Below, one piece after another: positions 23,544 through 31,719 of a stretch of 64,000 nucleotides of DNA. Origin of the DNA: Kribbella aluminosa. GTDB lineage: Bacteria; Actinomycetota; Actinomycetes; Propionibacteriales; Kribbellaceae. The DNA lies in contig NZ_JAGINT010000002.1 in NCBI RefSeq assembly GCF_017876295.1, positions 2,232,001 to 2,296,000 on the forward strand, in the 5' to 3' direction. The position numbers and the translations under genes were made by a program. The number at the start of each line of letters is the position of its first letter. The first letter of the stretch is position 1. The notes beneath the pieces were generated by a model. The model was given only the letters and a program-made list of their open reading frames with translations. It had not been told where the DNA came from and searched no databases.

Positions 23544-25979
23544 TCAGCCGCCGGCGACCTCGGACGCCTTCTGCCAGCTGGACTTCAGCGGCCAGGCCTT
23601 GAGGTCGGCCGAGGTCGTGCCGTTCTCGGCGAACAGGGTGACGCCGCGGCTTGCCGGATCCGGGAAGATCTGGTCTGTGAGCGTCACCTGGCCCTGGTCG
23701 GCGAAGACCTCCACCGACGCGCGGTCGACCAGGATGCGAAGCGTCAGTTCGCCGTTGACGAGGTTCAGCGGAGCACTCTTCACGTCGGCGAACGACGTAC
23801 TGAAGTCGACCGCCCCGGAGTGCCTGCGATCGACGTACAGCTTCTTGCTCCGGGTGTCGTAGCCGATCTGCGTGTACTGCGTACCGCCGGTACGGACGTT
23901 CAACCCGAACCGGCCGGCGGTACCGGCCCGCAGGTGTGCCTCGATCTCGAGCGTGTCGCCGCTGACGTTCACGGCCCTCGTACTGCTCGTAGCCGTGACG
24001 TTCCTGACCTGGACGGCCGTCCCGCGAAGGCTCGTGAGGCCGGCTACCGGCTGCTGGACCAGCTGGACCGAGCCGTCGATCGTCCGCAGGGAGAGGTCAC
24101 GCGGAAAGGTGGTAGCACCCTGCCACGGGGTCGTCGGGATCTGGCCCGCGTACGCCCAGTTGCTCATCCACGCGATCCCGACGCGCTTCCCACCGGTCCC
24201 GTTCCACGTGTTCGCGGCATAGAAGTCGCTGCCGAAGTCCATCCAGTGCGCACGCTCGTTCGTACTCGACGCAGGCGAATCGCTCAACCGGAAGTCGTCG
24301 GCAAGGACGTGCCCCCACCCGCCACTGCTGTGGTCGACGACCTCGAGATGCGCCTGCTTGCCGATCAGATCCTGTAGATCCCACGACGTCCAGTCGAGCG
24401 CCTCACTGTTCGCACCGGTAGCCGACCGTACGACCTTCCCGTCGACGACCAGGTTGACGCCGGTCTGCACATCCCACGGCTTCGCCGGACTGTCCGCGAA
24501 CAGGATGTCGCCCACCATCAAATGACCCCAGCCGGACGCCTCGGTGTTGTCATCGACGACCTGCAACTGCGCCCGCTTGCCCTGGTACTGGCTGACATCC
24601 CAGTTGTTCCAGGTCAGATCCGGCGCATTCGGCCCGCTGGCCGTGGCGACTACCTTGCCGTCGACGAGCAGGTTGACCGCGGTCGGGTTCGGCTGCCCCC
24701 ACGGGTGGTCGCCGCCCGCCACCTGCAGGTCGATGTACGGGTGGCTGATCGTGAAGACCGGCGACGTGATGGTCCCGGTCCCGGCGTCGCCGTCGGGCGT
24801 GAACGTGTCGAGCACCTGTGGCCCAAGCTGATTCGGCAGGCTCGACGGCGACGGACCCGATCCGGCGAACGACCCGGTGGCGGTCCACCCGTCGCCGTAC
24901 GTCGATCCGGAGAAGTCCGCGAACACCTCGCCCGACGGGAGCGTGCCGAACGGCGTGGCGCCCTCGACGTACGGATGCTGCCCGCCGCCGATCGCGAAGT
25001 TCAGGTGCGGCTTGGTGATCGTGAACGCCGGCGAGCTCAACGTCCCGGTGGACCGGTCGCCACCGTTGTAGCTGTTCACGAGACGCGTCCCGACGAAGCC
25101 GGACACCTCCTGCTGATCGGGCAGCGTTCCGCTCGCGGGCGCACTCCCGAACGCGTCACCGCTCGTCGTCCAGTCCCCGTAGCTCCCGGACTCGAAGTTC
25201 TCCAGCGGTACGCCGGCCGGCGGGGTGTACGTCGCAGGCCCGTCCGGCGTATACGTCGTACCGTCGAACTTCCCCACGAAGTACTGCACCCCCGTGCTGC
25301 CGACGCTGACCGACAGCACCCACTTGGTGGTCTTCCCGTCGACCCGCAGCGGAAAGAGATCCGGCATCTCCCACACTCCGCTGATCGAGCCGAACGGCCC
25401 GAAGTCGCTGAGATGCTTCCACTGCTTGAGATCCGGCGAGCTGTAGACCGACACCTTGTGCTGGTCCGACAGCGTGATCACCATCCGCCAGCTGTCCTTG
25501 TACCAGAACACCTTCGGATCGCGGAAGTCCTTCGAGCCGAGGTCGAGCACCGGGTTGCCGTCGTACCGCGTCCAGCTCCGCCCGTGATCGGTGCTGTAGG
25601 CAAGGGATTGCGCCTGGACGCCCGAGCCTTGCTGCACGCTGGTGTACATCGCGACCATCGGCGGGTTCTTCGACGTCCCGAACCCCGTGGTGTTGTGCGT
25701 GTCGACGACCGCGCTGCCGGAGAAGAACGCATTGCTTCCGGTGTCGCGCTGCGGGCCGGTGACGGGCACGTTCTGCCAGTGCACGAGATCCTTGCTCGTG
25801 GCACCTTCCCAGGTGCCGTAGCTGTAGAGGTGATACTGGCCGTTCTCGTAGACCAGGCCGTTCGGATCGCCCATCCAGCTGTGCGGAAGGCTGAAGTGGA
25901 ACTGTGGTCGGTAGGGCTCTGCATAGGCACCGGTGGCCAGGCTCGTGGCCAGGACGAGGGACAGCGCCGTACGGAACAT
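23544..25979 (-). CDS. Secreted GH32 fructan hydrolase with an inserted beta-sandwich region
   Basis: 811 residues, much longer than the usual 450-500. A Sec signal (LSLVLATSLATGAYA) is followed by a GH32 five-bladed propeller with nucleophile Asp38 in WMGDPNG, transition-state Asp154 in FRDPK and acid/base Glu204 in WEMPDLF. From about residue 300 to 545 the propeller is interrupted by a jelly-roll-like insertion with internal duplication (YGDWTTSG and YGDGWTATG; two copies of VDGKVV followed by W-DW/WNNWD). The last propeller blade resumes at RAHWMDFGSDFYAANTW, then the C-terminal beta-sandwich domain. Likely an extracellular levanase or inulinase feeding the ABC importer upstream. It starts 11 bp after the intracellular GH32 gene. 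Confidence 0.88.
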   Translation of the reverse strand: MFRTALSLVLATSLATGAYAEPYRPQFHFSLPHSWMGDPNGLVYENGQYHLYSYGTWEGATSKDLVHWQNVPVTGPQRDTGSNAFFSGSAVVDTHNTTGFGTSKNPPMVAMYTSVQQGSGVQAQSLAYSTDHGRSWTRYDGNPVLDLGSKDFRDPKVFWYKDSWRMVITLSDQHKVSVYSSPDLKQWKHLSDFGPFGSISGVWEMPDLFPLRVDGKTTKWVLSVSVGSTGVQYFVGKFDGTTYTPDGPATYTPPAGVPLENFESGSYGDWTTSGDAFGSAPASGTLPDQQEVSGFVGTRLVNSYNGGDRSTGTLSSPAFTITKPHLNFAIGGGQHPYVEGATPFGTLPSGEVFADFSGSTYGDGWTATGSFAGSGPSPSSLPNQLGPQVLDTFTPDGDAGTGTITSPVFTISHPYIDLQVAGGDHPWGQPNPTAVNLLVDGKVVATASGPNAPDLTWNNWDVSQYQGKRAQLQVVDDNTEASGWGHLMVGDILFADSPAKPWDVQTGVNLVVDGKVVRSATGANSEALDWTSWDLQDLIGKQAHLEVVDHSSGGWGHVLADDFRLSDSPASSTNERAHWMDFGSDFYAANTWNGTGGKRVGIAWMSNWAYAGQIPTTPWQGATTFPRDLSLRTIDGSVQLVQQPVAGLTSLRGTAVQVRNVTATSSTRAVNVSGDTLEIEAHLRAGTAGRFGLNVRTGGTQYTQIGYDTRSKKLYVDRRHSGAVDFSTSFADVKSAPLNLVNGELTLRILVDRASVEVFADQGQVTLTDQIFPDPASRGVTLFAENGTTSADLKAWPLKSSWQKASEVAGG

Positions 25980-25990
25980 GGAGACTCCTG

Positions 25991-27313
25991 TCAGCGGTCG
26001 AGGGTCCAGAAGTGGGCGTTGTGCGGTGCTTCGACGCGCCAGATGGGCGGGGTGGTCGGGTAGACGCGGGTGCTGAGGACACGGCCGGCGCTGGTGAAGA
26101 CCTCCAGCACCGAGCCGTCGAGGAAGATCCGGGCCGCGGGACGGCCGGATCCCGGATCGAACGCGTCGGACACCTGCATCCGGTCGCGATGGGCGTACGG
26201 CGAGAGGCTGGCCTCGGTACGGTCGATCGTCAGCGTGTCCGCGTCCAGCTCGATCACCACCCGCTCGTGGTCGCTGAAGCGGATGATCACCTGCCCGGAT
26301 CCTTCCGGTACGGCGATCTCGCACTGCGGGCCCGTCGTGCAACCGTCGGCCGGTACGCCGGGGCCGGTGCGGAGCGTGTCGACCGTCGGCACGGGCGCGC
26401 TCCGGAGCGACGAGTCGGCGCCGAGCCAGACGACCCGAGGCAGCGAGATGACCCCCGCCCAGTCGTCCCAGCCGTCGCGGTCGCGTCCTTCGGTCAGCCA
26501 CCCGAAGAGCAGCGGCCCGAACCGGCTGTCGCGCATCGCCGACGCCGCGTAGAAGTTCGTCCCGTGATCGACCCGCTGCGGCGTCACCGGTACGTCGACG
26601 TCGAACGACAGGACCTCCGCGGGGCCGCTCTCGGGCGACCACGACGCGACGACCGCGATCCGCCGATTGTCGATTGTCAACAATTGCGGGCATTCCCACG
26701 CCGCGCCGGTGTCCTCGCCGCCCGCGACACCACGAGGCAGTTCGGCGAGCGGACCGACGTACGTCCAGTCCCGCAGGTCGCTCGATCGGTAGAGCGTGAT
26801 GCTCGCGCCGCGGTCGGCGTACCCGGCTCCGACTGCGAGCCACCAGCTGCCGTTCTCCTGCCAGACGAAGGGATCGCGGAACATGATCGCGTCGTCGGCC
26901 GGATCCGGCACCACCTGCCGGGCCGGCCCGAACGACCTGCCGCCGTCGTCCGACACCGCGGTCAGCACGGACTGGTACGGGCTTTCGTCGATCCGGCCGG
27001 AGTAGTACGCGCGGATCCGGCCGCCGTCGAGGACCGTGTTACCCGACCAGCAGCCGTCGGTGTCCGGCCCGCCCGGCAGCGGGGCCATCGCCGGGCGGTG
27101 CAACGTCCAGCGCACGTAGTCGGTCGACGTCGCGTGCCCCCACTCGACCGGTACGTGCATGTCGAGCGTGGGCCGCGACTGGAAGTACAGGTGTACGTCG
27201 TCGTCCACCTCGATCGGGCCGTTGGGGTCGTTGAGGTATCCACGCGGCGGCCGGACGTGGAACGCGGGGCGGAGGTGTGCGGCCGTACGAGGGTCGGCCT
27301 GGACCTGGGTCAA
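25991..27313 (-). CDS. Intracellular GH32 beta-fructofuranosidase
   Basis: 440 residues without signal peptide. It has the GH32 triad: nucleophile Asp at about residue 29 in YLNDPNG, the transition-state Asp in FRDPF and the acid/base Glu in WECPQLL. The second half holds FYAASAMRDSRFGPLLFGWL and a C-terminal sandwich ending with the FLDGSVLEVFTSAGR motif typical of the family. The start is an unusual TTG at 27313, justified by AGGAG 7 nt upstream and the TTGA overlap with the permease stop. It should release fructose from short fructans or sucrose after import. Part of the five-gene operon from 30481 to 23544. Confidence 0.9.
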   Translation of the reverse strand: MTQVQADPRTAAHLRPAFHVRPPRGYLNDPNGPIEVDDDVHLYFQSRPTLDMHVPVEWGHATSTDYVRWTLHRPAMAPLPGGPDTDGCWSGNTVLDGGRIRAYYSGRIDESPYQSVLTAVSDDGGRSFGPARQVVPDPADDAIMFRDPFVWQENGSWWLAVGAGYADRGASITLYRSSDLRDWTYVGPLAELPRGVAGGEDTGAAWECPQLLTIDNRRIAVVASWSPESGPAEVLSFDVDVPVTPQRVDHGTNFYAASAMRDSRFGPLLFGWLTEGRDRDGWDDWAGVISLPRVVWLGADSSLRSAPVPTVDTLRTGPGVPADGCTTGPQCEIAVPEGSGQVIIRFSDHERVVIELDADTLTIDRTEASLSPYAHRDRMQVSDAFDPGSGRPAARIFLDGSVLEVFTSAGRVLSTRVYPTTPPIWRVEAPHNAHFWTLDR

Positions 27314-28149
27314 CGGGATGCTCCTGCCGTGATGCCTGCGATGAAGTACCTCTGGGCGAAGACGAACAGCACTACGCTCGGCAGGATCGCCAGAACGACT
27401 CCGGCCAGTACCACCGAGATCGAACCGGTGCCGAGGTTGCCCTGCAGGCCGACGAGGCCGAGCGGCAGGGTGAAGCTGTCCTGCGACTGCAGGAAGATCA
27501 GCGGCCGGTAGAACTCCGCCCAGAAGCCGGAGAAGTTCAGGATCGCGAGTGTGGCGATCGCCGGGCCGGCCATCTTGGCGTAGATCATCAGGAACGTCTG
27601 GAAGTGCCCGGCGCCGTCGATCCTTGCCGCCTCGCCCAGTTCGCGAGGCATCTGCATGAAGTACTGCCGCATCAGGAACGTCCCGAACGCGCTGCCGAGC
27701 GCGGAGACCACCAGCGACAGCGGGCTGTCCGAGAGTCCGAGGTACCGGATGATCACGAACACCGGGATGATGATCGTCTGCAGCGGCACCATCATCGTGG
27801 CCAGGAAGATCCCGAAGATCACCGAGCGTCCCGGGAAGCTGATCATCGCGAAGGCGTACCCGGACAGCGTGCAGGTGACGGTCTGCCCGGCCACGATCAG
27901 CCCGGTGACGAGCACACTGTTCACGAAGAACCGGCCGATCGGGATCCGGTCGAAGACCGCGCTGTAGTTGGAGAAGTCCGGGTGCAGCGGCAACCACTGC
28001 GGCGGGTTTCCGAACGCCTCGGCGGGTGTGCGGAGCGAGGTGGTGACCGTCCACAGCAACGGGCCGAGGGCAACCATCGCCGCGACGACCAGCACCATGA
28101 TGCCGGCGATCCGGCCGATCCGTGCCAGGGTCGTGGTGGAGTGGCTCAT
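27310..28149 (-). CDS. ABC sugar transporter permease, MalG type
   Basis: 279 residues with six predicted membrane helices. The EAA loop that docks on the ATPase reads ELGEAARIDGAGHFQTFLMI, and the C-terminal RYFIAGITAGASR is characteristic of CUT1 MalG-type permeases. Its ATG overlaps the end of the partner permease gene. Together with the binding protein it should import fructo-oligosaccharides. No ATPase gene is in the cluster; a shared MsiK-type ATPase is the usual actinobacterial solution. Confidence 0.93.
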   Translation of the reverse strand: MSHSTTTLARIGRIAGIMVLVVAAMVALGPLLWTVTTSLRTPAEAFGNPPQWLPLHPDFSNYSAVFDRIPIGRFFVNSVLVTGLIVAGQTVTCTLSGYAFAMISFPGRSVIFGIFLATMMVPLQTIIIPVFVIIRYLGLSDSPLSLVVSALGSAFGTFLMRQYFMQMPRELGEAARIDGAGHFQTFLMIYAKMAGPAIATLAILNFSGFWAEFYRPLIFLQSQDSFTLPLGLVGLQGNLGTGSISVVLAGVVLAILPSVVLFVFAQRYFIAGITAGASR

Positions 28150-29078
28150 TGGTAGAACACCAGCTTTCGTGCCGCGAGGAACTGCAGCCCGGTGATCACC
28201 AGGATCGCCGCCAGCAGCACGATCGCGATCGCCGATCCGTACCCGAACTGCAGGTTCTGGAAACCCTTCTGGTACATCTGGATCGTCACCGTCGTGGTCG
28301 CCGAACCCGGGCCGCCCTTGGTCATGATGTAAGGCTGGTCGAACAGCTGCATCGCGTTGATCAGGGCAACCACCGCGGCGAACAGGATCGTTGGGCTGAT
28401 CAACGGGACCTTGATCCGGAACAGTGTCCGCAACGGTCCGGCGCCGTCGATCTGCGCGGCCTCGAGGACATCGGTGGGCACCGACATCAACGAGGCGACG
28501 AACAGGACGAACGTGAACCCGACCTGCTGCCACACCGCGATCAGCACGATCGTGCTCGCCGCCCCGAAACCGCTGGTCAGCCACGCCACGTTCGGGATCC
28601 CGAGCACGCCGAGGTAGTAGTTCACGACGCCGAACTTGTAGTCGAACAGGTAGCCCATGAAGATCGACACGGCCGCGGTCGACGCCAGCAGCGGCAGGTA
28701 GAACGCCGTACGGAACAGTGTCCGTACCCACACCAGCTTGCGCTGGTTCACCAGGACCGCGAGGGCGAGGCCGATGGTCAGCTGCAGTACGACGATCGCG
28801 AGCGCCATCCCGAGCGTGACGCCGAACGACTTCAGCACCGGCCCGTCGTTGAACAGCTGCTGGTAGTTCTTCAGCCCGACGTACTGCGGGCTCGAGATCA
28901 CGTCCCAGGAGAAGAACGACAGGCCGAGCGAGGCGACGATCGGGATCGCGGTGAAGACCGCGACGAACAGCACCGACAGCGCGATCATCGCGAAACCGAA
29001 CCGCGCTTCCCCGTGCGCGGCCGGATGGCTCCGCCGTTTCACGACCGTCTTCGGTACATCCGCGATGACGGCGGACAT
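28146..29078 (-). CDS. ABC sugar transporter permease, MalF/UgpA type
   Basis: 310 residues. A cytosolic N-terminal tail (residues 1-25) precedes the first helix, with six membrane segments in all. The EAA loop reads VLEAAQIDGAGPLRTLFRIK, followed by the proline-rich docking region, and the MTKGGPGSATTTVTI motif typical of MalF/UgpA proteins is present. It lies between the binding-protein gene (1-nt overlap at 29078) and the MalG-type permease (4-nt overlap), so all three are translationally coupled. Confidence 0.93.
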   Translation of the reverse strand: MSAVIADVPKTVVKRRSHPAAHGEARFGFAMIALSVLFVAVFTAIPIVASLGLSFFSWDVISSPQYVGLKNYQQLFNDGPVLKSFGVTLGMALAIVVLQLTIGLALAVLVNQRKLVWVRTLFRTAFYLPLLASTAAVSIFMGYLFDYKFGVVNYYLGVLGIPNVAWLTSGFGAASTIVLIAVWQQVGFTFVLFVASLMSVPTDVLEAAQIDGAGPLRTLFRIKVPLISPTILFAAVVALINAMQLFDQPYIMTKGGPGSATTTVTIQMYQKGFQNLQFGYGSAIAIVLLAAILVITGLQFLAARKLVFYQ

Positions 29079-30481
29079 CAGCTCGCCCCCGCTGCCTTCT
29101 CGAGGTCGGACTGCAGCCCGTCGAGCGCGGCCTTTGCGTTACCGGACGAGATCGCCTGCGTGGTCCGCTGGTTCAGCGCGGTCGCGAGCGCGTTGTAGTA
29201 CGGCGGGGCGGGGATCGGCGCGGTGTCCGGGTGCTTGGTCAGCGTGTCGTAGAAGACCGACCAGTGCTTCGGCCCGGTCTTGGCGTACCGCGCGGCCGTC
29301 ACCAGGGACTTCCGGCCGGGGGTCGTCACGTTGCCGGGGAAGACCAGGTCGAACGTGTCCGGCTTCACCAGCAGTTTCAGGACCTCCCAGGCCAGGTCCT
29401 TCTTCTTCGACGACTTGAAGATCGCGTACCCGCCGGCGCCGAACAGGTGCCGCTGACTCTTCCACTTCGGGAACATCGTGACGTCGAAGCTGCCGTTCTT
29501 CATCCCGGCGTTGGCCAGGCCGCCGGCCCAGAACCCGCCGCCGATCGACATCCCGATCCGGTTCGACGCGAACAGGCCCTGCAGCGTGCCGCCGCCGCCG
29601 ACATCGGGGGACGGCGAGAGGCCCTTCTTGGTCAGCTCGATCATGTAGTTCAGCGCCTCGACGGTGGCGTCGGAGTTCGCGGTCGGGGCGCCCCACTTCC
29701 AGCCGCCCTTGCGTCCAGCGGCGGCCGCGTCACCGGCGTACGCCTTGTTCCACAGCCAGTCGCCGCCGTCGTACTTGCCCTCCTCGAGCAGGTTGGCGTT
29801 GTTCGCGTACATGAACGACGTCCAGCTGCCCCACAGCCGGACCACCCAGCCGAACGCGTTGATGCCCTTGAACTTGGCGATTTTCGTCGCCGCGGTCTCG
29901 AAGTCCTGGAGTGTCCAGCTCTCGTTCGGCGGTACGACGCCGGCACGCTGGAAGAGCTCGGTGCTGTAGAACATGTTCCCGGCGTTGAAGCTGTCCGGGA
30001 GTTCCCACAGGTGGCCCTGGTACATCATCGACTCCACCAGCGCCGGGTGGATGTCGGCGAAGTACTCCTTGAGCGCCGGCAGGTCCTTGGTGACGTAGTC
30101 GTCGAGCGGGAGCGCGAGCTCCTTGGACGCCATCAGCTGCAGGCCCTCGGTCGCGACGCTGATGATGTCCGGCGGGGTGCCGGCCGCGATCTGGGTCAGC
30201 ACCTTCGCCAGGAAGTCGTTCCAGTCGGTGCCGTTGATCGCGGAGATCTCGAACTTGATGCTCGAGTCGAGCTTGGCGATCTGCGGCTGCAACCGGTTCT
30301 GCAGCTGGGTGGCCGCCGCCTGCTCGCCGAAGTACAGCATCTTCAGCGACTTCGACGAGCTGCCGCCGCCGTTGCTGCAGGCGGCGAGATCGGCCAGCGC
30401 GGCGAGGCTGAGACCGCCGGCTCCGGCCTTCAGCAGGGTCCGGCGGGCCAGCGTCCCACCGGGCGGATGAATACCTGTCAT
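29078..30481 (-). CDS. ABC sugar-binding lipoprotein (family 1), probable fructan binder
   Basis: 467 residues. The N-terminus combines a twin-arginine-like RRTLLK (residues 13-18) with a lipobox LAAC at 32-35, so the protein is probably exported, possibly by Tat, and lipid-anchored. The body is a family 1 extracellular solute-binding protein (LYFGEQAAATQLQNRLQPQI, GINAFGWVVRLWGSWTSFMY). AGGAGG lies 5 nt before the ATG, an unusually good start. First gene of the fructan operon. Ligand specificity is inferred from the three neighbouring GH32 genes. Confidence 0.9.
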   Translation of the reverse strand: MTGIHPPGGTLARRTLLKAGAGGLSLAALADLAACSNGGGSSSKSLKMLYFGEQAAATQLQNRLQPQIAKLDSSIKFEISAINGTDWNDFLAKVLTQIAAGTPPDIISVATEGLQLMASKELALPLDDYVTKDLPALKEYFADIHPALVESMMYQGHLWELPDSFNAGNMFYSTELFQRAGVVPPNESWTLQDFETAATKIAKFKGINAFGWVVRLWGSWTSFMYANNANLLEEGKYDGGDWLWNKAYAGDAAAAGRKGGWKWGAPTANSDATVEALNYMIELTKKGLSPSPDVGGGGTLQGLFASNRIGMSIGGGFWAGGLANAGMKNGSFDVTMFPKWKSQRHLFGAGGYAIFKSSKKKDLAWEVLKLLVKPDTFDLVFPGNVTTPGRKSLVTAARYAKTGPKHWSVFYDTLTKHPDTAPIPAPPYYNALATALNQRTTQAISSGNAKAALDGLQSDLEKAAGAS

Positions 30482-30500
30482 GGGTTCCTCCTAGTCCGCC

Positions 30501-30512
30501 CAATACGTATTG
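30501..30512. promoter_or_regulatory. LacI operator site 1 (CAATACGTATTG)
   Basis: A perfect 12-bp palindrome with a central CG, the hallmark of LacI-family operators. It lies 20 bp upstream of the binding-protein ATG. Flanks CCC/ACCC match site 2 when that site is read on the opposite strand. Confidence 0.8.
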
Positions 30513-30545
30513 ACCCGGGACGGTAGCAGCGGCTTAGAGTGGGGT

Positions 30546-30557
30546 CAATACGTATTG
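30546..30557. promoter_or_regulatory. LacI operator site 2 (CAATACGTATTG)
   Basis: Identical to site 1 and centred exactly 45 bp away. The extended flanks (GGGT before, GGCCC after) are the inverse of those at site 1, so the two sites face each other in the 137-bp divergent region and could be bridged or could serve one promoter each. Confidence 0.8.
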
Positions 30558-30618
30558 GCCCGATCTGTGATAGTTGTTGTCGGCGGTGCCAACGCCGCCG
30601 CACCGTGGAGGGGGATCG

Positions 30619-31719
30619 ATGGCGAGGAAGCCTGCCGGCGGGCCGAAACGCGTCACGATGACCGATGTCGCCCGCCGTGCCGGGGTGTCCCAGCCGACCG
30701 TCTCGTTCGTGCTGAACGACCGCCGCGACGTCGCGGTCGCCGAGGAGACCCGGCGCCGGGTGCTGCAGGCCGCGGCCGAGCTCGACTTCGTGCCGAACCG
30801 CGCGGCCCAGCTGCTCCGGTCGAACCGGTCCTTCACCATCGGCGTCGTGACCAGTGGGATCGTCTCCCAGCCGTACGCCGGTCTGATCGTGCTCGGCCTG
30901 CAACAGATCGTCCAGCCGGCTGGATACGTATGTATGGTCGTGGACACCACCGGCGACCCGGGCCAGGGCGACGACGCGGTGGCCAGCCTGGTCGCGCAGG
31001 GCGTCGCCGCGATCGTGTACGCGTCGCTCTCGCCGAAGCCGCTGCACCGCAGCCCGCGGCTCGACGGGATCCGGACGATCTTCGTGAACTGCTGGCCGGA
31101 GGAGGGGCACTCCGACACGGTGCTGCTGGCCGACGAGTACGCCGGCGGGCGGGCCGCGGCGGCGTCGGTGTTCGAACGCGGGCACCGTGACGTCGCGTTC
31201 CTCGGCGGTATGCGCAACGACTACGCGTGCAAGGAGCGCCGGCGCGGTTTCGACGACGCGGCCCGGGCGGCCGGTCTGCGCCCCGCGGATCTTGTGCACC
31301 GGTACGGCAACTACCAGATCGGCAACGGGTACGACCTCGCGACCGAGGTGATTCACGAGCACCGGTCGACCGCGCTGGTCTGCGGCAACGACCGGATGGC
31401 GATCGGCGCACTGCTCGCCCTGCATGCGCTCGGCCTGACCTGCCCGGACGACGTCAGCATCGTCGGCTTCGACGACCAGCCCGACGTCGCCGACCAGGTC
31501 CGCCCCGGCCTGACCACCGCCGCCCTCCCGCACCTCATGCTCGGCCGCCGCGCGGGGGAGCTGGTGCTGGCTGCCCCGGAGGACGCTCCCGCCCGCGAGA
31601 TCGTCCCCTGCAACCTGATCGAACGCGACTCGGTCGGCGCTCCACCCACCCCGCGCCGCCCGACCCCTCCCACTCCACCCGCTCCGGGTGACGGGCATCG
31701 GCGGAGGAACTCGAAGTGA
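30619..31719 (+). CDS. LacI-family transcriptional regulator of the fructan locus
   Basis: 366 residues. The helix-turn-helix is MTDVARRAGVSQPTVSFVLN near residues 15-34, with the hinge helix RAAQLLRSN near 71-79, followed by a periplasmic-binding-protein-type sensor domain (IGVVTSGIV, VFERGHRDVAFLGG, VSIVGFDDQ). A Pro-rich tail of about 25 residues is unusual but harmless. It should repress the divergent importer/GH32 operon and itself through the two CAATACGTATTG sites, with fructose or a fructo-oligosaccharide as likely inducer. GGAGGGGG precedes the ATG. Its stop overlaps the GTG of the third GH32 gene. Confidence 0.93.
   Translation: MARKPAGGPKRVTMTDVARRAGVSQPTVSFVLNDRRDVAVAEETRRRVLQAAAELDFVPNRAAQLLRSNRSFTIGVVTSGIVSQPYAGLIVLGLQQIVQPAGYVCMVVDTTGDPGQGDDAVASLVAQGVAAIVYASLSPKPLHRSPRLDGIRTIFVNCWPEEGHSDTVLLADEYAGGRAAAASVFERGHRDVAFLGGMRNDYACKERRRGFDDAARAAGLRPADLVHRYGNYQIGNGYDLATEVIHEHRSTALVCGNDRMAIGALLALHALGLTCPDDVSIVGFDDQPDVADQVRPGLTTAALPHLMLGRRAGELVLAAPEDAPAREIVPCNLIERDSVGAPPTPRRPTPPTPPAPGDGHRRRNSK

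Noticed and set aside
24522..26063. 513-codon plus-strand frame across the secreted GH32 gene
   Set aside because: Lies opposite a gene with complete GH32 catalytic motifs and a signal peptide; no ribosome binding site.
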